From contig CM035808.1 in NCBI GenBank assembly GCA_020466095.1, positions 21,453,480-21,517,479 on the forward strand: 64,000 nt of DNA. Direction: 5' to 3'. Below the pieces are notes generated by a model. That model saw only the letters and a list, made by a program, of their open reading frames with translations. It searched no databases and was not told where the DNA came from. Below are positions 12,401-27,400 of this stretch, one piece after another. Source of the stretch: Chlorops oryzae (lineage: Eukaryota; Arthropoda; Insecta; Diptera; Chloropidae). Made by a program: the position numbers and the translations under genes. Numbering within the stretch: the stretch's first letter is position 1; every line of letters starts with the position of its first letter.

Positions 12401-15400
12401 ACAATACATGGAAACGCCTTAATTAGAGTAAGGCTCATAATATCTCGTGTTGAAGGCAATAGTAACAAAGTGAAAATTAAAGAAAAAAAAAGAATCTAAC
12501 CAGCTTCATACAAAATCTCTGAATAGTCTGAAAAAGTCTTCGGATATATGCTAGCTGGGCTTAATTCCCCGCTTAAAAGGAAGAACTGAAATCATTTCAA
12601 TACAAGCTTTCATAGTTCGTGAAAAGATATTTGTTTGAATTACGTTTTTGTGGTGTTTATATCCGGCGAATATTTACTGTACAAGTAATTTCATGTTAGA
12701 ATAGCATATGACAGAGAATTGTGCTAGTAATTGTGTTCTTAAGCATTCTAAAAAGTATAAATTTCAGCTCTTTTCAACTCTAGAATTGAGCTGAAATAAA
12801 ACCAGTTGACCTTTGTGGACCGACTGGAATTACATTTCGAGCACAAAAGAAAAACACAACAACGACCGGTCGTGTCCAGATCTACATACTCTCAAGCGTA
12901 AAGTGGTTAAAGCCGACATAACAAAGTCTAAATGTAATGGGTTTTCTTTAAATTTTGTTGTTGTTTTTTTTTTTTTTGTTTCAAAGAAAATACAAAAGGG
13001 AAAGAGAATTCGAAGGCGGCTTGCATTGTAGACATAGACAATTAAACGGAAATTACTATTTAATTTTAGCTTAAGTTAAACATAACAAAATTGTGTACTT
13101 TTTGAAAGACCCGAAAAGAGGTTAAGAAGACAACAGCTTTTTGGCGGCATAATTAGCTGATAAATGCCAGTTTTTCGCTTGAGTTTCCAAACCGAGCGGA
13201 GACGTTTACAGTTTTGACTTTCGTAATAGAAGAGAAGAGAAGAAAAAATTGTTCCTTTTTCACACAGAACGAGTCTTAGACTAGGTACTTTGATCTCGAA
13301 AAGCATTAAATTATGTTATTAAGTAACAAAAACGAGTTCTTTTCTTTGATTCTGATTCTGATTCTGATTCTCTTGCATGTGTTTTGAGCTATAAAATTAA
13401 GTCGTTAAAATCTTTAAAAATAGCTTCAGATTGATATGAAGAAAGCTTTTATTTAATAGAAATTTTGTGAGAAATATTTTATGACTTCAGGTTTATTGGA
13501 TAAGGAGCGTTTTTAGTTGCTTGTGACTATAGTTTATTCATTTGTGAGAAACATTAATCTTAATTTTGGTACCCTTTGCTGAAACCTACACTATGAGTGG
13601 GGAATTATCTCATTGATGTAAATGGATTTTCAATTTGCACCCGACTTTTGTCGTTAAGTGGGAGGAACTGAGAGTTTTTTTCTGAGAAATAAATTTGCTG
13701 TTTTTTTCTTTCTTTGTTTACTTTATATTTCGAATGGGTCTTCCAGAAATCATTATAGTTTTTGAGACTAAAAGCGACCAAAAACCATATAGTATAGGAA
13801 AGCTCTTAATATCTACAGCAAACTTGCTTCATACTATAAAATTTATGTCTTTCTCAAAGAGGTTAAGGCTGTGATTCACGAACCACTTTCCATTACTTCT
13901 GAATTGGCCTTCCAAGCTTAAGCCTCAATAAGCAAAATTAAACAGAAGGACTTAAAACATATAGAACATCTTATACTTACAAAATAAACTCTCAAGGGAA
14001 CGGTGTGGGCACATACAGAATTGAAAGGCCAAAATTTAATTCTATGAAAACTTTCCCTCAGCAAGCTTCTTCAAATGACCTTTAATCCAGAACTATATCC
14101 GACGTGACTAGCGTAAAAAAATAACATCTGACACGGCTGTCTCAAGATCTTAGAAGCTTTCCGTGAATGGCAAAAGCTATTCTGATAGGCTGATCACGCA
14201 TCATTCGAATATCATTCGAATATCACTCGCTGTCTTAAGCTATACAGCCTTTGGTGCTCATCAAAACGAAAATTCAATTTTATAATTTCCATTTAGAGAA
14301 AGTTGACTCGGCGAAATGATATTATGGTTGCTCTATTGTTATGAAGATGGTCAGCGTAGAAGACGCTAATAACTAAAAAGAGAGAGAAAAGAGAATATAA
14401 TTTGTGAGACGCAGATGCATAGATCTGTGATTTTTGGGCAGATTAGCCAGGCTGCCCAGATGATAATGAATTTTTTTTTCTTTTATCACAATAATGAGTC
14501 ACCAACTGGCAGCTTTAATTTTATGAACAAAAGTATCGCTGCTACTTTTTTTCAATATATTTTTCTTTCTCTTTTTTTTTTTGTAATTCTTGTTGCCCGA
14601 AAAAATGAGGCCGGCTCAGTTGGGCTTGTGAGAAGTAGACCTTTTATTTTTAGGTTACAAATATTGAACTTAGACGTTCGAAAGACTGGTTTTCGACTTC
14701 TGTACGTCATTCATGTCTGCGTTTCGATGTTCGTTTTGTGATTATTCGGTGCCGAAGAAAGCCGTTCGCAGAAGAATGCTTTGGAAAAAAATCAATAAAA
14801 TAAGATTTTACGCTGAGATCATAAGGTGAAGTTGTTCGAAGCGCTTGAATTGTCGAAAGTGAAAACATTTTCGTCTGTTTAGAATTCGCTTTTTGTTTTT
14901 ACTTTTACCAGATATAATGTGCTTCAAAGGAAGTCTGTTTTCTTTGTTTATATTCAATAATAAAATATTAAAGAAAAAACTTTCTTTTTGTCATTCAAAT
15001 CGAGATTCATAGAAACTGTCAAGTCATTAGCTTTCATTAACGTTAAAGATCACGCTTTCCGTTGACGTCTTCATAGTGAATTTGATAAGTAAACAAACGA
15101 AAAGACAATTACATGTGTTGGTGAAAGACAATCACATCCATCGGCGTGTGAAGTGTAATCATGAAATCGCCGGTGAGTGGCTTTCGACCTCTATTGAACT
15201 CACGTCATGTAAAATTATGATTATTCGGATGTAAGAGTAGGAACACATCAATCAAAAAATGTGGGCTCTATTTCAACGAATTAGCCATCTCCCAGCATGG
15301 GTAAAGAAAAATCTATCAGCGGCTTTGTTCAATCGTTTGTTGTGATAAAGGCCTGAGGGAAGGAGAAAAATAAATTTCCAAATACGTGGAGTAGTTAAAA

Positions 15401-18400
15401 AAAAAAATAAATAAAAATTCAATGCAATATGTTGTGAAAGTTTCCTAAATTCCATAGAAGTGGGCATATACACGTGAGTTTCCTAAAGTCGTTTTTAAAC
15501 TGTGAGCATCATAACATATGGAAATATTTTACATACACAACCAGTTTTGAGAGACGTGAGGTCCACTCCTAATGATGTTTTTCTTTTTAATTTTTTAAAA
15601 ACATTAGATAGGCAGCACCGTACTTCTTCGGGTCAGTAGGGCATCGAACTTTTGAAAATTGTAGATAAGACATCCAACGGAGTCAACCAAGTTATTTTCT
15701 AATAAAAATCTTTGTTCTTACTTTTCCAAGTATTGCGTTATCGTGATAATCACATTAAACTAAGAAACTCTTGGAAAAAACAAAAAATAAAATAACGAAA
15801 TTGCTTTAAACATTTTGGCACACCAAATTGAGCAGCAGAAAAGTATGTCACCATTGAGGTATTTAAGCATGGGAAAAATAAAAACAAACCATTTTATTGC
15901 TTAGCAATTCTTCTTAAGATGGGAAAATACTAAAAATTGAATAAACGAAAAATGAGAACAAAAAGAAAAAAAAACAAGTTTGCAGCTTAAGTCTTTTGTT
16001 TTGCATTCTGTAGCTGCACTGAGAGCGTTGCTGATTACATCGTATGAAATATTCCAAAAGTTGAAATACGTCTATGAAATGTGTCTTGAAATCAAGGTTA
16101 CTTTTCAACTGAAATATCAAATTAATTGCATAATTAAATCAGAAACTCGATTTTTCTATCAAAAACGAGTTCTTCAGGCGCGAAACATTTGAATATTCAA
16201 ACCTATATGAATGTGATTTGATGCGACTTAAAACAGCTTCGAAATTAAAAAAAAAATCGAAAACACCCCGTGTCTTCTTTTCATTAGACACTTTGAAGAT
16301 GCCTTGAGTTAATTAAATTTCGACACTGGAAAATGGAAAGTAGAACTATTTAATTCAGTTAAGTTCAGGATTTCAATCCGGGATTGCTATATTTGTAAAT
16401 GAGTTCTATTATTTTCATAATCTTCATCCTAGCTTATATGGTTTCCAGACTATTGCCTTAAACTGAATTTAGTACCTAAAGTAGACTTTAGCAGTGAGTT
16501 TAAACTGAGTTAAGGGTATTTAAATTCAGAAATAAACTCATGAGTTTAGGCATTCGTTGCTGCAACCCTTACATTTCACTACCTTTTTTGATAACGATTA
16601 AATTACCTGTTTGCTTCTTTTTTCAAATCTTTAGAGGTGAAATGAATTTTCGTTTGTTTTAATAATAAAAAAAATAAAATATCTTTCTCCCCAATTAATC
16701 TTGTTTGCGCCCGGCTTCGAACCTCAGCCTTTCGGGTTCCAAGGCGGAGTCCTATCCACTATACCACGATATCCTTTCGATAAATCAAAGCAAACATCTA
16801 ATTTAAGTTCGAACAGGCGTGTGAGCTCGTAAACTCAGAATTTACAGTCTGAAAGGGTATTTTCTAAATTCAACTTAAGGAACTAAATTCAGATTTTAAG
16901 TTGACAGTCTGGAAGTCATATTAAGCTTTCTTAAACTTAAACTTTTAGATGATAGTCTTCATGAAAACTTAAGCCGGGTTTATGACTGCTGTCGGGCAGT
17001 CATCAAATTTTATATAAAAAATTTTGAAAAAATCTAGCCCAGCGAACGTATTTGATTAAGTTAAACCAGCATGGAGACTTATGGAATGTGTTCAAAAAAC
17101 TTAATCTTTCGAAGTTCTTAAATCGACATAAAGACTAAAACCTTTTGTTCGAGGAAAAAAAGGAGTTACTTACTAAATTCCAGCAAAATATTTGAAAACT
17201 GTTGCATGTAAAATCATGACCAGGACTGAGGAGAAAAAGCATGAATGTGGGAGACCTTTTCTTTGAAAAACGAATTTCTACGTCTCCTATGGACAGATCT
17301 TCTTAGCAATTTGACTCTGCAGGGATGACCATGATCTTACATTGTAGGTTTCTCGATCTAAGCTGAGCCTATAGCCCCACCAACAGATGTGTAATTAAAT
17401 AGATCAAATTCGACCTCCTGACCATCCTGACCTCCTGACCTACATCTCAACTGCTGCTATGGGGTTTTCACTTAGAACGACTTTTATTTGTGTTAATATA
17501 AGATCGCATTACTTTTTATTTTTATGTATTTTATATATTTTATATATTTTATATATTTTATATATTTTATAGATTTTGTATATTTTATATATTTTATATA
17601 CTTTATATATTTTATATATTTTATATATTTTTATATTTTATATATTTTATATATTTTATATATTTTATATATTTTATATATTTTATATATTTTAATATAT
17701 TATATATTATATATTTATAGATTTTGTATATTTTATATACTTTATATATTTTATTTATTTTATATATTTTATATATTTTATATATATTATATATTTTATA
17801 TATTTTTATATATTTTATATATTTTAAATATTTTATATATTTTATATATTTTATATATTTTATATATTTTATATATTTTATATATATTTATATATTTTAT
17901 ATATTTTATATATTTTATATATTTTATATATTTTATATATTTTATATATTTTATATATTTTATATATTTTATATATTTTATATATTTTATATATCTTATA
18001 TATTTTATATATTTTATATATTTTATATATTTTATGTATTTTATATATTTGATACATTTTCAATGTTTTATATATTTTATGTATTTTATACTCATTAATT
18101 CCATATATACAAACACGTGATTCATCCACGCTTCACACAGTGATAGGCCTCCTTTTGTGCCTTTCATCAACATCCAAAGCGCTCGACATGGACTGAGTTA
18201 TCTTGAACTATTGCAATATGTCAATCAAAATGAAAATGAATATTTTTCAATAATTTTTCAATTAATTCAGGCGTCATGAGATAACGGTTCGCAAGAAATG
18301 TTAATATGTATGAAATTTTCACTCTAAACGAATGCATGAGCGTACGCCCATAAAATTGAACTGAAAATTGCAACATGCACTTTAAGTGCATTTGCGTCAA

Positions 18401-21400
18401 CGTTTGCATAAATTAAAAAAAAAAGAAAAAAAATGATAAGAAGGAAAAACTAATCACACAGTACAGCGTCTCACAGTCAATCAATGAGACTGCAGACGCT
18501 TTATATGTGAATTTTCTTGATTGGACTCTATGCACACGCGGTGAAAACAAGCAACATAATCGCCAGGAAGTTGATTACACTCGGTTGTGGTGGAAGAAAT
18601 AAAAGAGACGAAATGGATGAAAGTGAAATTGTCGGATGGTGTCATTTTTATTTGACGAGATACCAATCGATGGTGGTCTCAAAAGGGCTATGACCTATCC
18701 ATTTGGATATTGTTTGTCCATGGGAAGATGGGAAGCTATAAACTTCTTTTTCCTTCGAAGACGTAAAGAGTTTCGGAATGACAAAACATCTTCGAATTAA
18801 ATGCTGAACATTTTGTACGTGACTTGAGTGTTAGTAGAGCGAAAGGTGGGAAAAAATTGTGTCACGATTGAAAGTCAAGCGACGTTGCGAGTATTTTTCT
18901 TATTCTTTTATTTATTTTTTTTTGTTATAACCGCAATAAGTGCTAATTTATTTTTTCTGTAGGGTTTGGCATGTTGATTTCGAGAAAAAATTTCATAGAT
19001 ATACAAAATGATATATATAGGTATGTACTTCGATTCTTGGGCCACCTGCAGAAATAGAAGAATTTTCATTGTGGAGTGGGAAGTTTTGAAAAAATTGGAA
19101 AGAAAAAATTCCATAATTCTGACAATCCTTCTTCAGCAAAATCGCTGAAATCCCATTCCATATCGTATTAATTTTTATATCTCTCCACAGTGAACTCTGA
19201 TTCTCTGAGTGCTGTGCCACTTTTAACGCGACCGCACTATCTTGCATGCTAATTTGTTTGTGAGCTGCAAAAGCGTTAGCTCCGCCGTCACGTTAACTTT
19301 TTTTTAGCAGGAAAAACTCTTTGTTACAAGCCTGAGTGTTCATGTCTCTGTACGAACGTATGTACGTTGGTACGCCCGCGGCCTCCTTACTCAGGTGGAT
19401 TCAGTTGATTGCATAAATTTTTCAAAAGCATACTCCGTTACCGTAACAATGAAAATTAGACGCCGAACACACAAAAAAAGTTGGAGCAATCAAGTTGCCA
19501 ATAGTTTTCAAAAATTCGATCACGTTTTTCGGTTTTTGTGGGCGCCGCAACATTCGAACACACGGACTCGAATTATTCGCATTTTAACAAGTCGCAAACG
19601 AGCGGGCGTCATGTACTTATTTATACTATTCAAGCGGTCATTGATCGATCGATAGATCGATAGCGATATTGTGCTTGTGATAATACATTCCTATGCGCCT
19701 CTAGGGGGTTTTGAAAAATAAGATTTTCCCTTGCAAATAAAATGCATAAGCTTTTGGGGAAAATAATGCGAAATTGTTGTAAATTAGAAATTTTAAACAA
19801 GATATAGAAATGCGCAATTATGCGGCAACGATGTTTTTGAGGCAAAAATATTACGAAAATTAACAAATTTCCTTGTCATAGTTTTCTTAATTTGTTTTCG
19901 GCGGTAACAAAACGAGCACAACCATAAATAAAGTCCAACAAATTTTGTGTGCGAGTAAGTGTAACCTTTTGAAAAATTATGTCATATTTCTTTTTTGTTT
20001 TTTATTCGAAATTACAATTTACAATTATTATGTAATTCACCGACACACACACACACACACATGGCTCTTCGCATAAGTGCACAAACACAAAGATCGTTTC
20101 AATGTTATTTAATTTGCATTTTCTAACCCAGCGAATTAAAGTAAGCAAACTGGAAAAAAGGAAGGAGGAACAAATATAATCGCAGCATTAGCTGAAATTT
20201 TTAATATGTAAATATGATTTTTTCTTCTTCTCATCAAAAGTGTACTAAAGGCATTTAAGTATTTACACATTCATAAATTTTCCGAGTCGCTGCATTTTTT
20301 GTTTTTTTTCTTTTCGACATTTTAATTAAGCGAAAATTTTCTTAGAGAAAGAAAAAAAAAATAAATGATTTTTGCTTGTAAGGTAAAGTAGGTCAATTAG
20401 TTCAAGTATTCAACATAAATGTAACCATTAAAAATTGATTATTTTCGCAATGGATTGCAATGTCATGGCACCACAAATTAATTACACATATTAAATAATT
20501 TATTTAAGTATTTATGTGTTCGGCGAAGAATGGTCACCGTTTAATCAGAAGATAGAATGTCTTATGAAAAGTTCCGGCGCTTTAGAATGGTTCCTCTTGA
20601 ATCCAGTCATGAAGCTTAAATTGCCTCGAAAATCTAATGAGATTTGGGAAATGGCACTAAGCAGCAAGACCGACTAACTATTTTCATACAAATACTTAAC
20701 CCTATAATTTTTTTTTTCAATGAAAAGTTCAGATGTGACTAATTTTGGGTAGAAAAACATGAATCTGAAAGAAATATTATTTTTTTTTTTTTGGTAATTA
20801 GTTCGAAAAAAGTGTGTCTAGAGTCGGAACCACGAATTAGAGGGTTAAGGAATCGATTAATGTGACTAGCTGTACTTTTATTATTAGCTTCAATCACCGC
20901 AAAACACCCACAATGAGCCCGCCAGCGAGCATCATGTTCTGTCTGCTCTGGGTCTACTGGTAGGTACCCTTTGAAGGAGCTTTAAGCATATCGACCCCTT
21001 TCCACGAATTCATCGTATGTTACATTTTTTACGAAATTGATTTTTTGATGCCAATTAGTTCAAGAGCCTTCAACTCATCGCCTGGCAAAATTTTATAAAA
21101 AGTATATTAGCTTATACACAGTCGCATATGCACAGACCCAGCAGGAAATGTCCCGGTGAAACAATCCATGATCTCAGCGCATCATTTGATCCACGACTCC
21201 TACTGATTATACACCATCTTTCTAATGAAATTTACAGACAAGCGGCATTGGCCGTCATAAGAGCATATGTCATGAGTTGGTCATCGAAATTTGAGTAGAT
21301 CTACTCCATCGTATCGATACGACAATGCCATTGGAATTGCAATGAAGAGCATCTCCTCTCAATGACAATGTCATTAGAATTGAGAAGTATTTAATTTTTT

Positions 21401-24400
21401 CCCTTGATATTCTCGGTGAAAAATGGAATGAATTTTCACGGATTGAGCTGGGTATTGTAATGCTTTCCCAGCTTCATTAAATTCCCTATCAAAATTGAAT
21501 GAAAATTAAGTTACGGTCTGCGTGTTTGTTAGTCCGTTTTTAGATTAGGGAGACAGTCGCTCGATAATTTAACTCTCAGTGAATTGCCATTGGTATCGCC
21601 CGTATCAGCATCTCGCTTAGAGCATTATCGAGCAACTTTCTCCCTTGTCTAACTACAGGCAAACACAAGTAGCCACCGAAGCACGGCTCCCTTCCAGAAA
21701 TAATCATATAAAGGAAAAATAAAAGAATCTTGGTCTTGACCTACCAGGACTGCTTAGCTAATAATGATGGATGTCATTATGTCATGCACAAACATGAAAG
21801 TCCGCAAGGACAGATCTGTTGTAATCAAAAACATCAGCCTGAAAGAGGATAAAATATAGCCAGAAAAAGCAGATCATTTTATGGAAGTTCATCGGCCTCA
21901 AATCAAAAACGCAAAATGACAAAGACAAAGAAGAACACTTAAAAGACAATACCCACGACTAATCTTAGAATTTAATTGCGCTTGAGAGCCCTTAGTTAAA
22001 ATATTTTGAATACCCTCATATTCGAGAAAAAAAAAAAATAAAACCAAAATTAATGCCATGAGAAATGGTATATGGAAAAACTCGTGATAATTGAAAAGAT
22101 TTTCTATGCGTCTGCGTACATTTAATGCGCTTAATGACTTCTCATGACCAACTGCACTTTTCCACAATACAACGAGAACCACATTCGGCACTACACAGTC
22201 TCATTGATCCCTGGTTGCACCTGTATACTGACAAGGCTGTGTTAACCGCATACTTTCACTACGTTCGTGTCTTATCGCGACTCTAAAAGGAGCCGGCACG
22301 ATTTTTTTTTTTTTTTTTTGACGCCAACAATTATGCGCGCCACAATCGTTAGAAGCTTCTCACGTTTGTGAATATAATGGGAGCTTTGAATTTGTACAAG
22401 GTGTGTGAATCTACTTCATAATTGCTTTGAAATTACTTCTGAGATAGTATTTTACAGGCCCGTTAGCATCATAGCATCATAATTTTAGCTTAACTGCTTG
22501 ATTAAAATCTCATAAATCTAATGGAATTTAACAGTGATCGCAACAGTCCAAATGTCACGCAAATAACACTGAATCTAAAACGTATTTTAATTGAGACAAG
22601 AAAACTGGCAAAGTCTAGTAACTTTTTCAGAGTGTACAATGTACACTGTACATATGTATGTAAAACATGCAAGTCGCAACCGGTATGAGCAGTGACCGCT
22701 TTTCGATGATAACTGCAACAGACATTCCCTTATTCACATATCGTATTTACCCGCACATTAACATTCATTTAGACATTTATGTATTTGAAATTGATATTTT
22801 TATTACTTTGCGTGGGCTTCATTGTGTGAAGGAACAGAGCCTCTTCAGTTCGAGATTTTTAACATTTGAATGCTTTAATAAAAGTCAAGGTTGTGCTCTT
22901 CTGTCATGCTACAAAGTGAGAAGAAAGCGTGTAAGAATGTCGAAGGCGAATAGATCGAAAAATTTACGAGTGGGTGTTTAATTTTAAGAGAGATTCAAAA
23001 AATAGAATCGAAAAACAATTGATGCTAATTTGAGTGAATTTTTTTGTATTATTCACGCGCTTTTTGGATTTTATCTTTTGTTTTTAGTTGGAAATTTGAA
23101 GCTCAAAAGTAGTCTTCAAGCCCAGCTAAAATTTTTGATGGTTTAAACTTTGAGACGATAGTCTTCTCTAGAGTTCATTAATTTTATATGAAGATTTCTG
23201 AAAAATTCTAATATAGTAGAAGTATTTGATTGTTAACTCCACTAGCATGAGGACTAAAAGAATATATTCAAGAATTTAGACTTTCGAAAGTTCTTAAGCG
23301 GAGTTGAAGACTACGACCCTAAATGTGCTGTTTTGTGTGAGTGTCTTAATCACTTTAGAAAATAATGAAAAGGGTATATTTTCAAAGCTTCATCCGAATA
23401 TTGACCGCACTGATTGGTTTTTCAATTGCGGCCCTACATTTTTGATCTTTTTCCATCAATTCATAGCTTCACTCTGAGAGGCTCAAAACCATCAGCAGCC
23501 CATCTCTTGAATTGAGGCCCATCGTATCAAAATACTACTTTATATGCGTTATAAGTAGCTAAGATTTATTTAGAATTAAGATTTGCTTACTTATTATTAG
23601 TTTCTATATAAAAGAAAATTCAACAAAAATATGGAAAGTTTGAAGAAAAAAAAATTAAAATTCATAGCCCTGGTGCCGGTTAGGAGAAGCTCCCCTAAAA
23701 TAAGTAAAACTTCTGGTCTTTAGCGATGAACAAGCCAAGAAAACTCTTGTGGAAATTTTAAAAAGTCCCCCTAAATAAATTTATTTATTTATCCCTCTTT
23801 AGCTTTTTATCTGAAATAATTTTTATCGTCAAGGGCCTCAACACTACCCAATTTTGGCGACAGTGGCAATTTATATAACAATTTTAAGACCATAATCTTA
23901 TTGAAAAAAATTTGTTGAAGCTTCAGGTGCTTCCGCACTTGGCAAGTAAAGCACTTTTAACAAATTATTTGCTTTCGCTTGCCAAGTTTGGTTGGTTAAA
24001 AAGCATTTTCAGCAAATAAAATTCTTCTTGATGGAAAGTTTTAGAGCAAGAAATTTTTACTTTTCGCTTTTCTTGCCAAGTGGGGAAGGACCTTTAGAAT
24101 TTGAAGTTTAAAGGAATAATAAAATAGATCAATTTCTAACAGTTCCAAAAGAACATAATATATATAAAATTCTGGTGTCGCGATGTTTGTTACCAAACTC
24201 CTCCAAAACGGCTGGACCGATTGTTATGAAATTTTGTGTGCATATCGAGTAGGTCTGAGAATGGGACAACATCTATCTTTCATGCCCGTAAACCTCAATA
24301 TTTTGCCCCTTAAACAGCAGTAGTAGTGCCCGACGTATGAGCAATATTATTTTTTTCAAAAAAGTACAGTAAAAATCGGTTAAAACGATACCGCTTATAA

Positions 24401-27400
24401 CGATTATCGATTATAGCGATGAACATTTTAGGTCAAGTTTGGTTCGCTCTTCTAATTCTTCTTGATTTCTGTTACCGGATATAGCGATTATCGGTTATAA
24501 CGATAGATTTTTGCTGGACCCTTTGACATCGTTATAACCGATTCTCACTGTATTATTATTGTATTATATCAATCCAAATTTGCTAGAAATAGTTCAGGCT
24601 TTACAAAAAAAGGAAGAAAAAGGGAAGTTCCTACACCCACCACCTTGATTGAATTCGCCTTCATTTTAATTTGTGGAAGACAAGTTTTGTAATTTTTAAA
24701 GATAAATTCATATGTTTTTGAACGTCTAGAGAAAGAGGGAGAAAGACGAATAGAATAAGATCTGTATATGGGCATTTCCACAGAAAAGTCTACCGGAAAT
24801 GAAAATGCCCCAGTTCCTTAAAACAATTTTTGGGTATGTACTATCATAGTAACACATCTGAATTCCACTATTTAAGAAGATTGGTGGTTATAGTCAGCCC
24901 TCATTTCTGTAAAACATAGGTAAAGGCTTATTTTGTTGTATTTGTATTTCTTAAATTACCTTTAAAAGTGCTTTATCTATGAAATTTGGGCCATTTTAGT
25001 AACCTGATCAATGGAAGTTATCATCCTTAATAATTCCATTCAGAAGAATCAACCAAAACAACAACAACAAAAATTCTTTAACGAATAAGTTGATAATTAT
25101 CTTCTAATTACGCAAGCTCAATTAAATATTGTTTTTGATAAAATTTATTATTGTCCCTTCTATTTATAATACCAGAATTTATGAATTAAAAAGAAAAAAG
25201 GTTAAAATAAAAAACTATTTTCATGACTAAGACCCTTTTGAAATTTTAGTAACGTAACGCCAGGTAACGTAACGCCAGGTAATTAAGGCCAATAAAAAAC
25301 GAACGACAAACGATTTTACAATTTTAAAACTTGGAAAATGAACTCTTATATTTTCCAATCTTATTGCTATAAGTTTAATACGAAAAGTTTTGCGAAATTA
25401 GCAGAGTTTTGCGATCTTGTAATCTAAGTCAAAAACCCACTTCTGTTTTTTGTAACGTAACGCTAGGACACTTTTTTGCTTCAATACTCAAATCCTTATG
25501 ATCTATTGGTCTAATTTTTTTACTGAACATAGTGCTACTTTATTAGTATGCAAATATTAAAAAACTTTTTTTAAATTTGCAATTCTTCATTTAAAAAAAA
25601 TTTAGTTTTTCGTTCGAATGTCACGTCACGTCAAAATGGAAATGCCCATATATGAAGTTATTGATTTTGGACACATAAATTTTTCCGAAGGCGGTAAAAA
25701 GTTCGCCGGATTAGCAAGATTTTCTATAAAAAAAAGGTTTTTTTTTTTCTTTCCTTCACTCAGAACAGCATTTCGAGCGTAAATATTAATTAAAACCGAG
25801 ATTTAAAGAAAAAACTATATTAATGCGCTCCCAACGTTAATTTCAACCGAGACGAGTTTTTAAATTCTTCTTAATTGGCGGTTCAAAAAATTCAAGTCAA
25901 TCAAGCGTTACTTTGCGCTCCATAAATCAAGTAACGGGTATCGCAATTCGCTCTTTATTTCACCTTCACATTTGCAAAAAAAAAAAAAAAAATCGCTTTA
26001 TTTCTTTACGTTTTTCGAATGTCCGTTAACGGTCCGATTCTTTTTCCTATACATTTTCTCATTATTAATAAGAAAAAAAAAAAATTGTCACAGGCCAACC
26101 ATCCCCGACAGACTTCGATCACTCCAGACCGATGATCGCGTGCATTTCGCAGACGAATCGCTCTTCGGCAGAAATGGGAGATTCGATAAACCGAAAATCG
26201 AAAACCGATTCGTGACTTCGTCGAGGAACATTGAATGTGGTAGCGTTTCCAATATTTATCCACTTCTGGTGACTTGTTGTGTCTTTGTCATTAAAACAGT
26301 ATTTTATTTTATTTTATTTTTCGTTTTTATTGCCAACGCTTTTACGCAATGCCGGCGTAATTTTTCGTTTTGAGCTTTGATGAGGAAATAGTTCAACAAC
26401 CCGAGTGCTTGAATAGAGTCGCAGATACGCTGCTGAGCGTAGGTTGAATCTTTAACTGATAGATCACCATTTTGGGAGACCGAAATGCGAGCAGATGGCA
26501 GAAAAAAATATGCAAAAAAACAAAAAAAATATTCTCAATTAATTATGGCCAAAAAAAAATTCAAATTACTTGGAATGATTGCTTTTCTCCAAAATAGAAA
26601 TATCCTTTATAGTTTGAAGACGATATTATGACGATTCTATCATGCTCTTTCAGTTTGTGGTCCACCGGCTGTACCTCTAAATGCCAAAGTTAAAACCATT
26701 GCCGATGAAACGGGGAATCTTGAAGCGAAATACGAATGCGATCCTGGCTATGAGATTTTCGGTTCTTCGTCGCTGAAATGTGATCGGCGAACAGGCTGGG
26801 AAAGAGACCTACCGTTTTGTGGCACAAATGTTGCCTATCGGAAGCCAGTTAAACCAAAGCTCATACACACGAGGCGGTCCGGCAAACTATGCGAACGATG
26901 GCAAGCCGGGCAATAAGGTGAGCTTGCAAGGCTTCCAATACAATGGGCATTTATTCGAAATTTTGGCATTGATCATTTCGATTTCTAGAACCCCGATGGC
27001 CAGGAGTGCTCCGAAACACAAAAAGAACCGTCACCGTGGTGGCGTGTTGATCTATTGGCTCCGCAGGCGGTGCGTGTTGTCCGTATAACGACACGTGGAT
27101 GCTGTGGCCATCAGCCGCTACAGGATCTTGAGATTCGCGTTGGCAACAGCAGTGTGGATCTACAAAGGAATCCACTGTGCGCTTGGTATCCTGGAACTCT
27201 GGACGAAGGCATTACAAAGACATTCACATGCGCGCGACCACTCATTGGACAGTACGTTGCAATTCAGCTGGTCGGCGTCGAGGGAAGCCTGAGTTTGTGC
27301 GAGGTCGAAGTCTTCACCAACGATGAATTCGCGGTAGATCGGTGTTTGAGTCCAAAATTAAGTGTGGACACTGTGCTGACAACGTTCTCGAAAATGTGCT

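Larger units (their letters stand above)
9469..26653 (+). other. fw intron 1 (17.2 kb)
   Basis: This giant first intron has donor GTAAGC and acceptor CTTTCAG. No coding exon is recognisable inside. It holds a foldback element (10595-10823), a tRNA-like SINE remnant (16703-16773), the 9-bp satellite (17514-18092), a CA microsatellite near 20043, a repeat copy that acts as an empty site (21240-21390), related elements at 16941-17141 and 23109-23322, a Helitron-like end (24152-24340), a pogo-like MITE (24367-24550) and an ~890-bp inverted-repeat element (24765-25652). Large first introns in developmental genes often carry enhancers, but none can be identified here by eye. Confidence 0.8.

Noticed and set aside
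14200..14232. Short direct repeats ATCATTCGAATATC
   Set aside because: Two and a half tiny units without spacers of constant size; not a CRISPR-like or regulatory array.
16703..16773. Functional tRNA gene on the - strand
   Set aside because: A- and B-box present but no acceptor stem and a defective anticodon arm.
17524..18129. Long open frames with Phe/Tyr/Ile or Tyr/Lys/Ile repeats on both strands
   Set aside because: Pure products of the 9-bp satellite, which has no stop codon in any frame.
25972..26373. 133-codon open frame and a GC-richer patch (26100-26240) just upstream of fw exon 2
   Set aside because: Starts in a poly(A) run and has no recognisable domain; it could be an alternative fw leader exon but nothing supports it.
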